Source: Sphingobium herbicidovorans (GTDB taxonomy: Bacteria > Pseudomonadota > Alphaproteobacteria > Sphingomonadales > Sphingomonadaceae). From it: a DNA stretch of 64,000 nucleotides. The first letter of the stretch is position 1; each line of letters starts with the position of its first letter. Of this stretch, positions 1-8,443 are shown piece by piece. Made by a program: the position numbers and the translations under genes. The DNA lies in NCBI RefSeq assembly GCF_002080435.1, contig NZ_CP020538.1, positions 2,537,501 through 2,601,500 of the forward strand. Reading direction: 5' to 3'. The notes under the pieces were generated by a model. That model did no database searches. It was not told where the DNA came from and was given only the letters and a program-made list of their open reading frames with translations.

Positions 1-2
1 CC

Positions 3-185
3 GACATAGCCCGCCGAGACAGCAACGCAGCCATGAGGGAATATCATGCGCTGGTGAAGCGAATAGAACGCGGCGACCCCATGCACCCACAGGAAGTGCA
101 GGACGTCATCGATCAGCTTGTCGATGAGGGCTATCCGTTTCAGGCCGATGCGCTGGCACGGATGAAGGTCAATTGGGATCGGTAA
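3..185 (+). CDS. C-terminal part of a hypothetical protein (5' end outside window)
   Basis: An open plus-strand frame enters from the left edge and ends at TAA 183-185, giving about 60 residues (…QDVIDQLVDEGYPFQADALA…KVNWDR). The charged, helical composition looks like a real small protein. It is convergent with the spanin gene and overlaps its 3' end by 17 bp. I recognise no family. It is probably a prophage gene near the left end, because the phage lysis genes are adjacent and the host half-gene disrupted by the phage is not visible here. Confidence 0.45.
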   Translation, partial: DIARRDSNAAMREYHALVKRIERGDPMHPQEVQDVIDQLVDEGYPFQADALARMKVNWDR

Positions 186-705
186 CCCGGTCCATCTGCA
201 CCGCCGCCTGCTGCCTCACCCAATCCTGCAAGCCGATCAGCTGCTCCGCCTGCCGCTCCGCCGCCTTCAGTCGGGCAAGAAGCGTGTCACAGTCGGTGCC
301 TCCATAAGCGCGGCAGGTGGCTGCGCTGGTGACGGACACTGGAGCGAGGTCGGTACTGCTGGAATAGGCTTGGGCGGCGATTTGTCGCCGCACGCGCTCA
401 TAGCGAGCATCAACATCGGCAAGGCGAGCCTGATAGTCATTCACGGTTCTTTCTGTGATTTTGGTCTGTTCCGCTTTCACGCGCTCGACATTGGCGGCGG
501 CTTGGCGCTGCGCCTCGGCGCTGGCGGCGCGGTAATTCGCGACCGTTTGTTCATGTGCGCGCTTCTCGTCGCCCGCCTGCGTCCGCCATCTATCCCGGTC
601 GTCCGTTCGCGCCTCCAGAACGAGAAGGACGACCATCAACCCGATGGTGAGAGCCGCCATGGGAATAGCCCACCAGAACCGGCGCAGCGTGGATAGTTCG
701 ATCAT
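169..705 (-). CDS. Rz-like inner-membrane spanin
   Basis: A 178-aa protein with one N-terminal membrane anchor (residues about 10-31) followed by a long charged coiled-coil (about 35-110). This is the layout of phage Rz (i-spanin) proteins, which link the inner and outer membranes in the last step of lysis of Gram-negative hosts. The gene follows the endolysin with a 4-bp overlap, the usual place for a spanin. Two cysteines (…ATCRAYGGTDCDTL…) lie near residue 130. I did not identify an embedded Rz1 lipoprotein frame. The function rests on architecture and position, not on a sequence motif. Confidence 0.7.
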   Translation of the reverse strand: MIELSTLRRFWWAIPMAALTIGLMVVLLVLEARTDDRDRWRTQAGDEKRAHEQTVANYRAASAEAQRQAAANVERVKAEQTKITERTVNDYQARLADVDARYERVRRQIAAQAYSSSTDLAPVSVTSAATCRAYGGTDCDTLLARLKAAERQAEQLIGLQDWVRQQAAVQMDRVTDPN

Positions 706-1391
706 GCCGCCTTGCTCCGCTTGCCGTAGGCGGCCGCCAGCCGCTCATCATATCGGTTCTCGCGGTAGGCGGTGCCGTTGTAGCCCTTAGCGAAGGCGGC
801 CCAGTCGCGGCGCTGGAGAGCCGACTTCAGGCCACGCCCGACCACGAAGCGGACAAACGCTTCCAGCTGATCACCTTCCGTGCGCGACTGGCGCCAGGCG
901 AACGACCAAGCGTCGGCGGCGTCGCAGACGGCATAATTCTCGCCCAGGATCTGGAACGCGCCATAGCTTGCCGACATGAACCCCGCATCGACGTCCAGCG
1001 CCACAGCGGCCAGCAGTTGCTCCCACCGCCGCTGCTGTGATGCAGGGTAGAGCTTCTTGTTCCACGTTCTCGATGAAATCGCTGGATAGGCCGCGTCGTA
1101 TCGATGCTTGGTCGAGCGGCTGAAGCGGTGCGGCTCAAACAGGATGGTAGGCCGGCCGTCGATGAAGGCGTCGCCCGCCGCCTCTACATCATAGACGGCC
1201 CAGATGGTCGCTGGGTCTACAGACAGGTCTTGGGCTGCGGCTGCAACGTCGCCGAGCGTGATCGGATGATCCGGGCCATCGGTCAGGCATTTCAGCGTGG
1301 CTGCGCGGCTCAAAGGTCCGAACTTCCCATCGATCGCGCCTGAATAGTAGCCGAGCGAAGCCAGCCGCCGCTGTAGCGTGGCGTGGTCCAT
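702..1391 (-). CDS. endolysin, N-acetylmuramidase (DUF3380) family
   Basis: A 229-aa phage lysin. The N-terminal 60 residues resemble a short peptidoglycan-binding module (LQRRLASLGYYSGAIDGKFG, then a helical linker). Residues about 70-225 match the DUF3380/N-acetylmuramidase domain: a catalytic-type Glu in the V-E-A region, ILFEPHRFSR, the tract YGAFQILGENY and the C-terminal AFAKGYNGTAY. It should cleave the MurNAc-GlcNAc bond of host cell wall at the end of infection. No signal peptide is visible, so export would depend on a holin. It overlaps the spanin gene by 4 bp and follows a hairpin with a T-run. Confidence 0.88.
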   Translation of the reverse strand: MDHATLQRRLASLGYYSGAIDGKFGPLSRAATLKCLTDGPDHPITLGDVAAAAQDLSVDPATIWAVYDVEAAGDAFIDGRPTILFEPHRFSRSTKHRYDAAYPAISSRTWNKKLYPASQQRRWEQLLAAVALDVDAGFMSASYGAFQILGENYAVCDAADAWSFAWRQSRTEGDQLEAFVRFVVGRGLKSALQRRDWAAFAKGYNGTAYRENRYDERLAAAYGKRSKAA

Positions 1392-1409
1392 GTCATTCTC
1401 CCATGAAAA

Positions 1410-1429
1410 AGGGCGCCCGAAAGCGCCCT
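1410..1429 (-). terminator. intrinsic-terminator-like hairpin before the endolysin
   Basis: On the minus strand a 7-bp perfect stem AGGGCGC/GCGCCCT with a 6-nt loop is followed by TTTT (positions 1409-1406). It lies between the holin-like gene and the endolysin. It could attenuate read-through or act as a processing hairpin within the late transcript. Confidence 0.6.
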
Positions 1430-1453
1430 GCCTGATCCTGATTTTCGCCTGCC

Positions 1454-1867
1454 TCAGACGTCGATCGGCCGCTTGCCTGTTGCGATGTCATTCAGCGTGC
1501 GCTCGGCGCTCAGCTCAGTCTGCACCTCCTCTCGGAGCGCAGCCTTTCGCTGGACAACTGTTTCCATCATCATGGCGTCCGCCTGCCGCAGGAAGCGATC
1601 GGTATAGAGCTTGACGATACGGTCAGCGCCCACAGTGGCCCCGGCTGTCAGCAGCGCGGCCCCTTCGCCATCAACTCCGGCCTGCTTCACGAGCCAAAAG
1701 GCAATCAGCGCGACCATGGGCAGCAACAGAATGTCCGCCACTACCAGCCACGCTTTCACCTTCACCCCGCGCTTGATCAACAGCGCATATTTCGCAGCCA
1801 GCCCGAACGTCAGCCCCACCGCGATCCATCCATATTTGGCGATGGCAGCCTCAACCCATGGCGTCAT
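1454..1867 (-). CDS. holin-like phage membrane protein
   Basis: A 137-aa protein with two hydrophobic segments near the N terminus (about residues 10-30 and 37-60) and a charged C-terminal helical tail ending TGKRPIDV. Its place just before the endolysin and its topology suggest a holin or holin-associated protein that times lysis. The open frame extends to 2077, but I chose ATG 1867 because it has a strong GGGAGGG ribosome site 9 nt upstream and avoids overlapping the preceding gene. No named family is recognised. Confidence 0.6.
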   Translation of the reverse strand: MTPWVEAAIAKYGWIAVGLTFGLAAKYALLIKRGVKVKAWLVVADILLLPMVALIAFWLVKQAGVDGEGAALLTAGATVGADRIVKLYTDRFLRQADAMMMETVVQRKAALREEVQTELSAERTLNDIATGKRPIDV

Positions 1868-1904
1868 CGCCGGATTCCCTCCCTGATAGTTCATGAAACG
1901 CAAC

Positions 1905-2189
1905 TCAACCCAGCGCCGCAGCCGCGGCGCATGTCGCGACAACCGGCCCGATCCAGTCGAGCCACTGGTCCAGCTTCGGCCAGACGCGAGGATCCAGACG
2001 GCCCCACCAGGGCATGTTGACGCGCAGCCCACCCCCGAACCGCTCGATCCAACGATATTCAGCCTGGGCGACTTCACGACCGATGAAGTAAGCGGAACCC
2101 AGCGCCGCGCCCGTCCACCAGTTGCCGGTGAGCAGGCCGACGACGGTTTGGGCGACCAGCGCCATGATGATGTGCTGCAGGAAGATCAT
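1905..2189 (-). CDS. small phage membrane protein, lysis region
   Basis: A 94-aa protein with an N-terminal hydrophobic segment (residues 3-35), a middle stretch rich in Trp and Arg (EYRWIERFGGG…NMPWWGRLDPRVWPKLDQW) and a second hydrophobic segment at the C terminus (VVATCAAAAALG). It overlaps the tail-fibre gene by 4 bp and precedes the other holin candidate. It may be the second member of a holin pair or a tail-fibre accessory. I know no experimentally described homologue. Confidence 0.6.
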   Translation of the reverse strand: MIFLQHIIMALVAQTVVGLLTGNWWTGAALGSAYFIGREVAQAEYRWIERFGGGLRVNMPWWGRLDPRVWPKLDQWLDWIGPVVATCAAAAALG

Positions 2190-3487
2190 GCGGCCTCCAA
2201 CGCTTCGACACGGGCAGTAAGGTCCGCGATCAGCGCGTCCTTTTCCTTGTCGAGTTCACGCAGGCCCCAGCTGAGCAGCAAATCCAGTTGGTCAGTCCGC
2301 AGGCCGAAGCGGTTCCCTGCTTCGCGTTCGATGGTCTCACGTGTGCCCGTCTGCAGCGGCTTGCCGTCAGCGTCGAGCAGCACTTCGGAAAAGATGGGCT
2401 CCTGCCGCACCGCTTCGTCCCACTGGTCGAAGCAGAGCCAGGCTGGCGGCGGCGGTCCCTCCCAATCGGGATCAGGCCGCTGCTCAGCCCCGGTGCCAAT
2501 GAGCGGAGCGCACAGGCCCTCACCGGCGACGATGGCCCATACGGCCTGCGCGCGGACACCGAAGTGCCAGCGCGCGCCGTCCGCGCCCTTCTCCTCGATT
2601 GACTCCAGAAACTGAAACCAGCCCAGCTCGTCAAGGATTGCGCAGGCAATCCGCAGATACTTCGCGCGATCATCCGCATGGATTCCGATCCACGACTTCT
2701 CGCGCTCGTCCGAGGTGTTGATCGAACCTGTCGCAGCGTAAATCACGGATGGCCTGTTTGATGCACCGCCGACAGAATAGGCATTATCCGCAATGGGATA
2801 GAAATGACCGGACGACGATATCCGCCACCGCTCTGAGCCGTTCACCCAGAATGACAGTTTTCCGCCGCCACGATTGGCATTGATAATCAGACCGTTCGCG
2901 GCGCCGACCTCATTCGTCGTGGAGATGAACCCGCCCGCGTTTCCATCGGCCGAGAAAATGCACATGGCGTTATTGCTGGAAGCGGCACCGACAACGTCCA
3001 GCCGGGCGGACGACGAACTGACAACGCCGATCGTCACGGACCCGTCAGCATGCAGCTTGATGCGCTCCACGCCGCCCGTAACCAGCGCCATGGCATCTGT
3101 GCCAGCGCGATAGATGCCGGTATCCTCATCGCCACTGAAGCGAAATGCGGGCGTGCCGACGCTGCCCCCGGGGAAGATGCCTTGTCCCACGCCATCCCTG
3201 ACCGTAGCAAAGGACAGCACCAGGGCGGCCGCTTGCGTGGCCAGGTCGCGCAGATAGCCCTGCACCGGCATGATGCGATAGGCCTGACCCGATGCCGTCG
3301 TGCCGACATAGTTGGTCCGCAGCGTGATCGATGTCGCCGAGTTGACCGACAATATCTCATAGGGAATGCCGTTCGGGCCGACGAAGGCTTGCCCGGCATC
3401 GACATTGCCGACCCAGCCCGTGCCGGAGCCGGTGACCGTGGGGCTGTTGTTGGTGACGGCGACCGTCCCCGTATTATACCAAGGCAA
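2186..3487 (-). CDS. tail fibre with C-terminal S74 intramolecular chaperone
   Basis: A 433-aa protein. Residues 1-85 resemble the N-terminal adaptor of phage fibres; residues 100-255 are Gly/Ser-rich beta-type sequence (FSGDEDTGIY…, SGHFYPIADNAYSVGG). From about residue 257 (INTSDEREK) there is a peptidase S74/endosialidase-chaperone domain, in which Ser259 and Lys264 keep the Ser-x4-Lys spacing of the self-cleavage dyad. A short C-terminal coiled coil (DALIADLTARVEALEA) ends it. It should form the trimeric host-binding fibre, with the chaperone released after folding. Translation starts at TTG 3487, behind GGGAG; an in-frame TGA lies just upstream. Confidence 0.85.
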   Translation of the reverse strand: MPWYNTGTVAVTNNSPTVTGSGTGWVGNVDAGQAFVGPNGIPYEILSVNSATSITLRTNYVGTTASGQAYRIMPVQGYLRDLATQAAALVLSFATVRDGVGQGIFPGGSVGTPAFRFSGDEDTGIYRAGTDAMALVTGGVERIKLHADGSVTIGVVSSSSARLDVVGAASSNNAMCIFSADGNAGGFISTTNEVGAANGLIINANRGGGKLSFWVNGSERWRISSSGHFYPIADNAYSVGGASNRPSVIYAATGSINTSDEREKSWIGIHADDRAKYLRIACAILDELGWFQFLESIEEKGADGARWHFGVRAQAVWAIVAGEGLCAPLIGTGAEQRPDPDWEGPPPPAWLCFDQWDEAVRQEPIFSEVLLDADGKPLQTGTRETIEREAGNRFGLRTDQLDLLLSWGLRELDKEKDALIADLTARVEALEAA

Positions 3488-3583
3488 TAGTCATCTCCCA
3501 TGGGCGTGCATGTCCGCGCGCATCCACGCGCAGATGATGAAGGTCGTCAGGTCAGGTGGTCGGACTGGATCGAGGCTAAGGCC

Positions 3584-4327
3584 TCACCACTCCGGAACGT
3601 GCGTCATGTCGGCGATGATGACCGCGTAGGAGCGATCGACGGAATCCTGATGGTCGTAAGCCATGTCCGGGAAGGCGTAGTCGTCATCATCCATGTAGGA
3701 CATGTCGATCGACGTCAGCACACCGCCAGACAGTCTCAGGCCCATGATCTCGCGCCGGATGCGGTAGAAGCGCAGATTGGAGCCGATCCCGTCATAGGCG
3801 CGGTCATCATCCATGCGCGTACGGCCAGCCCATTTGAAGCAGCAGAAGCCCCACTTGCGATTGGTCGGCAGCGACAGGTTGATCGGGTTTGCGACATAGT
3901 CGCTGCCGGTCAGCACCTGATGCACCCGCAGGTAACGATAGCCGGAATAATAGGTAATGACGCCCGCGGCTGTCCTGATGATACGACCCCATTTGTTGAT
4001 GGGTGTGGGCGGCGGCAGGGGAACGTCAAACACGGCGAGCTTAGACGTGCTACCACGCGCCTTGTTCGTCACCAGGAATCCGCTGTCGCTCAGGCCGGTG
4101 TAAGCATCGGCTGAGAAGAAAACGAGCGGCGTCTCGGGCGAGCCTGGCGAGGGCGCGTCTATATAACTGTATCCGTCTTTCGGATATTCGGTGAAGGTCT
4201 GATAGCTGCCCTTGTCAGGAGAACCCGTGGACGCGGTCTCCACGGCGCGAAGCATCAGGTTGCGGTAGAATTGGTCGATCTGCACCGCGCCGGAGCTTCC
4301 CAATATCCTATAGCCGTGCGGCATCAA
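3584..4327 (-). CDS. hypothetical phage tail-tip protein
   Basis: A 247-aa protein rich in Tyr, Asp and beta-type sequence (MMPHGYRILGSSG…; KWGRIIRTAAG; MSYMDDDDYAFPDMAYDH). It has no membrane segment. It overlaps the preceding 109-aa gene at ATGA and sits between the J-like protein and the fibre, so a virion tail-tip or receptor-binding role is likely. No family is recognised. The 97 bp between this gene and the fibre hold no clear signal apart from the fibre's ribosome site and a short GAGGC/GCCTC dyad. Confidence 0.65.
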   Translation of the reverse strand: MMPHGYRILGSSGAVQIDQFYRNLMLRAVETASTGSPDKGSYQTFTEYPKDGYSYIDAPSPGSPETPLVFFSADAYTGLSDSGFLVTNKARGSTSKLAVFDVPLPPPTPINKWGRIIRTAAGVITYYSGYRYLRVHQVLTGSDYVANPINLSLPTNRKWGFCCFKWAGRTRMDDDRAYDGIGSNLRFYRIRREIMGLRLSGGVLTSIDMSYMDDDDYAFPDMAYDHQDSVDRSYAVIIADMTHVPEW

Positions 4328-4653
4328 TACACCCCGTAGAGAAGCTGAACCTTGGTGACGTTGGGAGCTGGAGAAACATTGAGGTCTATCGACCAGTTAA
4401 GCGTCTGCCCCGACACCGAGATGGTGACCCCGACAACCGGTCGTCGGGGGATCGACGCATAATCATAACGGATTGCCCACCATGGCGTGCCGGTGAGGAA
4501 GATCGGGTCATTGAACGACCCGGTCCAAATGCCCCCAGACACGTTGGAGTTTGCGGCCGTGATGTCGAAGAAGCCGGAGACGCGTCCATAGCGCGCGCCT
4601 TCCTCGACCTGCAGATTGCCTGAAGCGTCCCGAACGCGCGTGCCCCAACCCAT
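4324..4653 (-). CDS. hypothetical phage tail protein
   Basis: A 109-aa, Gly/Ser/Asn-rich beta-type protein (MGWGTRVRDASGNLQ…FDITAANSNVSGG…QLLYGVY). It is tightly packed between the J-like protein and the next tail gene (1-bp and 4-bp overlaps). It probably belongs to the tail-tip complex. No family recognised. Confidence 0.65.
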   Translation of the reverse strand: MGWGTRVRDASGNLQVEEGARYGRVSGFFDITAANSNVSGGIWTGSFNDPIFLTGTPWWAIRYDYASIPRRPVVGVTISVSGQTLNWSIDLNVSPAPNVTKVQLLYGVY

Positions 4654-7310
4654 TATGTCAGCCAGCCTTCTTCAAGCACGCGAACGCCGTTACTGAGGAT
4701 ATATTCCGTCGTGCGCCCCTGACTGTCGACCGTGATATATTTCCCGTCCGACCCGTTCCCCCCGGGCGGGATCATCCGCAGCCGGTTGGACTGGATGGTC
4801 AGGTCAACGACCTGGCCATTGTTGAGGAACTTCATGCCGCCGATGACGCCGTTGACATCGACCGACAGAACCCATTGGGCAAACAGCGATGTCAGATCGT
4901 CTTCGACGGCGGCGATCGCACTCGACTGGCTCGTGATCGTCGCGGTGTGGCCGTCTACCGTTGCCGAAACGGAGTTGACTTGGTCCGCCAATGCACTGTC
5001 CGCGGCGGCTCTGATCGTCTGTTCGTTCGTGATGCCCGCTTCCGCCGTGCCCATACGAACGCCGATCTTTTCGACGGCGCGCGCAATGACCTCCTGAGCA
5101 TTCGCGCGGATGGTCCGCTCACTTGAGAAGGCGGCGCTATTCTCGCTCGTCTTGATCGTTGCGGCCAGCAGCGCGCCCGCAAGCGCATCATTCGCCGTCG
5201 CCATCACGCCCAGCTTGTTCGAAAGCTCCACGATCCCCTGCGGGCTGAGCGCTTCGATCTGTTGGACGAGCAGTTCGATATCGCCACTGTTTGTGGCTAC
5301 GTTCTGTTCGATGGTTTCGATGGCGCTGCCTTGCGCCGCGATGTCCGCCACGGCGGCGTCGATGGCTGTCTGGGCCGCCGCAGCGTCCTCCTCCAGCTGG
5401 GTCATCTGCACATCGATCTGGCTCAACTGCCCTTCGATGATCGTGATCTTGCCCAACCCCGTGACGACATTGACGAACATCGTCATGTTGCCCAGCGCTG
5501 TGCCGACACGATAGGCGATCCGCACATCATAGGCCGTTTCGCTCTCGAGCGGCGCAATGACATGCTCGACCGGCTCGACGGCCGACAGGATGGCAGAGCC
5601 GGTCCACGGCTCGTCGCCCGTTTTGCGATAGTCGATGACGATCGCGTCGGCCGAGGGCATTTCGCTCGCGCCGACCACCTGCAGGGCCGGGAAACCTTCG
5701 CCGGACGTCACGCCCGTGACGGTCCAGTTCTCAGCAAGCGGTGCGGGCGGCTTCAGGTCCGGCGCCGAGAGCCGGAACGGCTTGGGCGGCGTTGTCGTCT
5801 GCCCCAGCGCATAGGCATGCTTGGAATAGGTCTCCGTCTCGCCCGCGAACGACACCTTGCCCGTAGCGGGGTCTGGCGCACGGCGGGTGATGAGTACCGG
5901 CTGATTGACCAGCCCCTCTTCGGGCACGTTGAGATAGACGACGTCGCCTGTCTTCAGCCCGATCCATTCCGGGCCGGTCGTCCAAGTGAACGGCCCAGCC
6001 TCGCGGCTGTTGACGACGGCATAGGCTGCAAGCTGGCCGGGCTGGCTCGCGGTGTTGCCGCTGAACACCTGCACGAGCGGGAAATCGACTTCCTTCGTGC
6101 GCTGCCCACCGTCCGCCGTCACATAGTCGGCGACGGTAACTGCTGTGCCGCTAATGACCGCCCAATCGCTATCCTCATCGACGTAGCGGGGAATGACGCT
6201 GTTGAAGCGGTCGCGGCGGCTCTTGGTCGCGGAGATCGATAGGCCATCCAGCAGGTGGCGGCTCTCGATTGTCGCGATCGCGGTGCGAGGCGTCGAGGTG
6301 AGGCAGCCGATCATCGCCCCGGTCTGGGTGGGTATCGCGCCGCCAGCCTGCAGCATTCGCTTCAGCGTGTCCCACTTGCTGTCCGTCGTCCACTCGACGC
6401 CGCCGACCTTCCAGTCATTGGCCTCGCAGACATTGGCGCACTCGACAAAATCGGCGACGCGAATGGTCGAAATCGGCGCGCCGATGCCGCACACCCGCTT
6501 GCCATTCTGCCAGCGACCGAGCGCCCAGGTGAGCGCGTGCAGGCCGGGATTGTCCGACCATTCGTAGGTCACCTCATTGAGTGCGCGATGTGAGCCGGAT
6601 CCGCCGGGATAGGTGCTGTCCTTGCGCGGGTCATAGACCTTCACCCACTTGCCGATCCACGCTGGCTCCGGCGCGCCTGCGCCGAACAGATCGCCGTCAG
6701 TGTCGAAGCGGAGCGCCCACTGCGCATGCGCGATGCCGCTCAACTTGTGATTAGCGGTCCAGTCAGGGAACGGCTTGCCGCCGAAGGTCATCGCCAACGC
6801 CGAGCCGCTCGACGCCCCCAGCGACAGCTTCTGCGCCATGTAGCGGTAAAAGCGACCATTGGCGTCGCCGTCGCTGTTGGTCGAGAAGGTTACGACCTCA
6901 TTGTCGGCCGTGAACTGCTCGATGCTATGGATCGGCCCGGCGATGGACAGCAGCGCGACGAAGGCGAGAATATCGTGCTTCGACTGCTGCTTGAAGCCGT
7001 CATAGGTGCGGGCATAGGCGCGAAGGCCGGACATGCGGGTGCGGCCGATGGCATAGGGTAAGCCGCTCTGCGGGTTCGTGGTGAACGTCGTTGCCGAACC
7101 CTCCACACCCATCTTGGGCGCCGTGAACGCGGCGGCCATGGACAGCACGCCCGCGCCGAGGCTGGCATAGGTGCCGATCGACATGGCGGTTGCCGCCGTG
7201 GTCGAACCCGCCGCCGCAGCAGCAGCGCCGCCTGCCGCGATGCCGACGCCCGTTGCCACGAGCGCAACCGCCGCAACGACCATCCCCACCGTGCGCAGAG
7301 CCTTCGCCAT
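4653..7310 (-). CDS. TipJ-family tail-tip/host-specificity protein
   Basis: An 885-aa protein resembling the lambda gpJ class. It has a hydrophobic, Ala-rich N-terminal segment (residues 8-65), then the tail-tip core (GLPYAIGRTRMSG…, YKTYDGF-like region, CGIGAPISTIRVADFVECANVCE), then fibronectin-like repeats (about 520-620). A long helical/coiled region follows (about 625-800, many Gln/Ala/Thr heptads), and a short C-terminal beta domain (GGMKFLNNGQ) ends it. It forms the hub that contacts the host and leads DNA into the cell. The gene directly follows the NlpC/P60-like gene (1-bp overlap), the same order as lambda K-I-J. Confidence 0.85.
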   Translation of the reverse strand: MAKALRTVGMVVAAVALVATGVGIAAGGAAAAAAGSTTAATAMSIGTYASLGAGVLSMAAAFTAPKMGVEGSATTFTTNPQSGLPYAIGRTRMSGLRAYARTYDGFKQQSKHDILAFVALLSIAGPIHSIEQFTADNEVVTFSTNSDGDANGRFYRYMAQKLSLGASSGSALAMTFGGKPFPDWTANHKLSGIAHAQWALRFDTDGDLFGAGAPEPAWIGKWVKVYDPRKDSTYPGGSGSHRALNEVTYEWSDNPGLHALTWALGRWQNGKRVCGIGAPISTIRVADFVECANVCEANDWKVGGVEWTTDSKWDTLKRMLQAGGAIPTQTGAMIGCLTSTPRTAIATIESRHLLDGLSISATKSRRDRFNSVIPRYVDEDSDWAVISGTAVTVADYVTADGGQRTKEVDFPLVQVFSGNTASQPGQLAAYAVVNSREAGPFTWTTGPEWIGLKTGDVVYLNVPEEGLVNQPVLITRRAPDPATGKVSFAGETETYSKHAYALGQTTTPPKPFRLSAPDLKPPAPLAENWTVTGVTSGEGFPALQVVGASEMPSADAIVIDYRKTGDEPWTGSAILSAVEPVEHVIAPLESETAYDVRIAYRVGTALGNMTMFVNVVTGLGKITIIEGQLSQIDVQMTQLEEDAAAAQTAIDAAVADIAAQGSAIETIEQNVATNSGDIELLVQQIEALSPQGIVELSNKLGVMATANDALAGALLAATIKTSENSAAFSSERTIRANAQEVIARAVEKIGVRMGTAEAGITNEQTIRAAADSALADQVNSVSATVDGHTATITSQSSAIAAVEDDLTSLFAQWVLSVDVNGVIGGMKFLNNGQVVDLTIQSNRLRMIPPGGNGSDGKYITVDSQGRTTEYILSNGVRVLEEGWLT

Positions 7311-7729
7311 TACAGGACACTCCAGGCGCGCAGGATGCGGTCGGGGGCGAACGTCACCAAGCCGGGGTGATCCTCATGGAAACAGAAGAGGTTGCCATTG
7401 CCGGCATAGAGGCCGATCGCGCCCACCGGGCTGTCACCCTCGATCTGAGCGATGTCGCCGAGCAGCATGCGGGCATGAGGAATGGGCGTGAGGCCGATAC
7501 CCTCTGCCATCTCAGCCAGCGTGGAATAGCCGAGCCGCCGAAGCGCGCGGCCCGCTCCGAGCGGTGAACTGTAGCTGCCGGCCTTGCTGATCAGGATCTT
7601 GTGCCCCAGCTTCTTCAGGTGAAACGCGGCGACCTTCGCGCAATCGACCTTGCCCCACTCAAAGGGCCGGTCGCGATACCGCGCCATGGTCGCCTCGATC
7701 GCGGCGTGCCGACGTTCGAGCGGGGTCAT
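7310..7729 (-). CDS. NlpC/P60-like tail peptidase (DUF6950 type)
   Basis: A 139-aa protein from ATG 7729, which overlaps the previous stop as ATGA; the longer open frame to 7822 would invade the upstream gene. The sequence has the phage NlpC/P60-like pattern: RPFEWGKVDCAKVAA with a Cys after D, and later GAIGLYAGNGNLFCFHE with a His. These would be the Cys and His of a peptidoglycan peptidase used in lambda-type tails (gpK analogue). The third catalytic residue is not certain. Confidence 0.72.
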   Translation of the reverse strand: MTPLERRHAAIEATMARYRDRPFEWGKVDCAKVAAFHLKKLGHKILISKAGSYSSPLGAGRALRRLGYSTLAEMAEGIGLTPIPHARMLLGDIAQIEGDSPVGAIGLYAGNGNLFCFHEDHPGLVTFAPDRILRAWSVL

Positions 7730-8373
7730 CGCGGCATGCTCGCTTTCACCGCTGGAGCGTTGGCGAACCAGCCAGCCAGCCCGCTTTTGTGGTTGTTGCC
7801 CTGCGGCGGCTTCGCGCCCCAATAGAGGTTCACGTCCGTTCCCGTCATATGCTCAAGGCCCAGCTCGCCGGGCCAGATGGACTGATGCCATCCATTGGAG
7901 GCCCGCTGCCCTTCCTCCACCTCGAACAGCCGCTCGAACACACTGACCACCGTAAAGGTCACGCTGCGCTCGCCCCGCGCGTCGATCTCGACGGTCGGCA
8001 CGTCGATCTCGCCCAGGAAGACGACCTCTGGCACGCCCATGACCGCCCCATTCGCCATGTTCACCGCGCCGACGAGCAACTGCACGGAACAGCCCTGCAT
8101 GTCGGGGCTGGCAAGGGTCGCGGCTGCGCTGAGATTGGGCGGGAACAGCTTGATCGTGATTTCGGGAGCCTGATCGCCAACCTCCTCGCTCAGCTCCGAC
8201 AGTTCGGCGATCGTGCCGAACACATCATCACAGCCGACATAGGTCTCCCCGCCGATTTGGAGCGTGCCCGATCCATCGAGCAGCCGGATGGTGTACGTCG
8301 GCAGCGCGATCCTGAGCGCGCCGAACAGCAGCACGCTGGGCTGCGCCAGCGCGGACTTGAGCGTTGGGTCCAA
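7726..8373 (-). CDS. phage tail-tip protein, hub-adjacent
   Basis: A 215-aa beta-rich protein (IRLLDGSGTLQIGGETYVG…EITIKLFPPNLSAA…VVFLGEIDVPTVEID…VTFTVVSVFERLFEVEEG). Its position between the distal tail gene and the NlpC-like gene corresponds to the lambda L / gene-transfer-agent hub position. I cannot assign a named family with certainty. It starts at ATG 8373 after an intergenic hairpin. Confidence 0.65.
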   Translation of the reverse strand: MDPTLKSALAQPSVLLFGALRIALPTYTIRLLDGSGTLQIGGETYVGCDDVFGTIAELSELSEEVGDQAPEITIKLFPPNLSAAATLASPDMQGCSVQLLVGAVNMANGAVMGVPEVVFLGEIDVPTVEIDARGERSVTFTVVSVFERLFEVEEGQRASNGWHQSIWPGELGLEHMTGTDVNLYWGAKPPQGNNHKSGLAGWFANAPAVKASMPR

Positions 8374-8393
8374 GGGATGCCCCCAAAAGAAAA

Positions 8394-8416
8394 GGGCCGC
8401 CGGAGAAGGGCGACCC
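8394..8416 (-). terminator. terminator-like hairpin inside the tail operon
   Basis: On the minus strand GGGTCGCC pairs with GGCGGCCC (one wobble) around a 7-nt loop and is followed by TTTTCTTTT. It separates the membrane-protein gene ending at 8444 from the tail gene starting at 8373. Confidence 0.55.
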
Positions 8417-8443
8417 TGTCAGATTGCGACGGTGACTATGAGA

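Noticed and set aside
5262..6242. 326-aa plus-strand open frame
   Set aside because: Antisense to the J-like tail protein; His/Arg/Asp-rich shadow.
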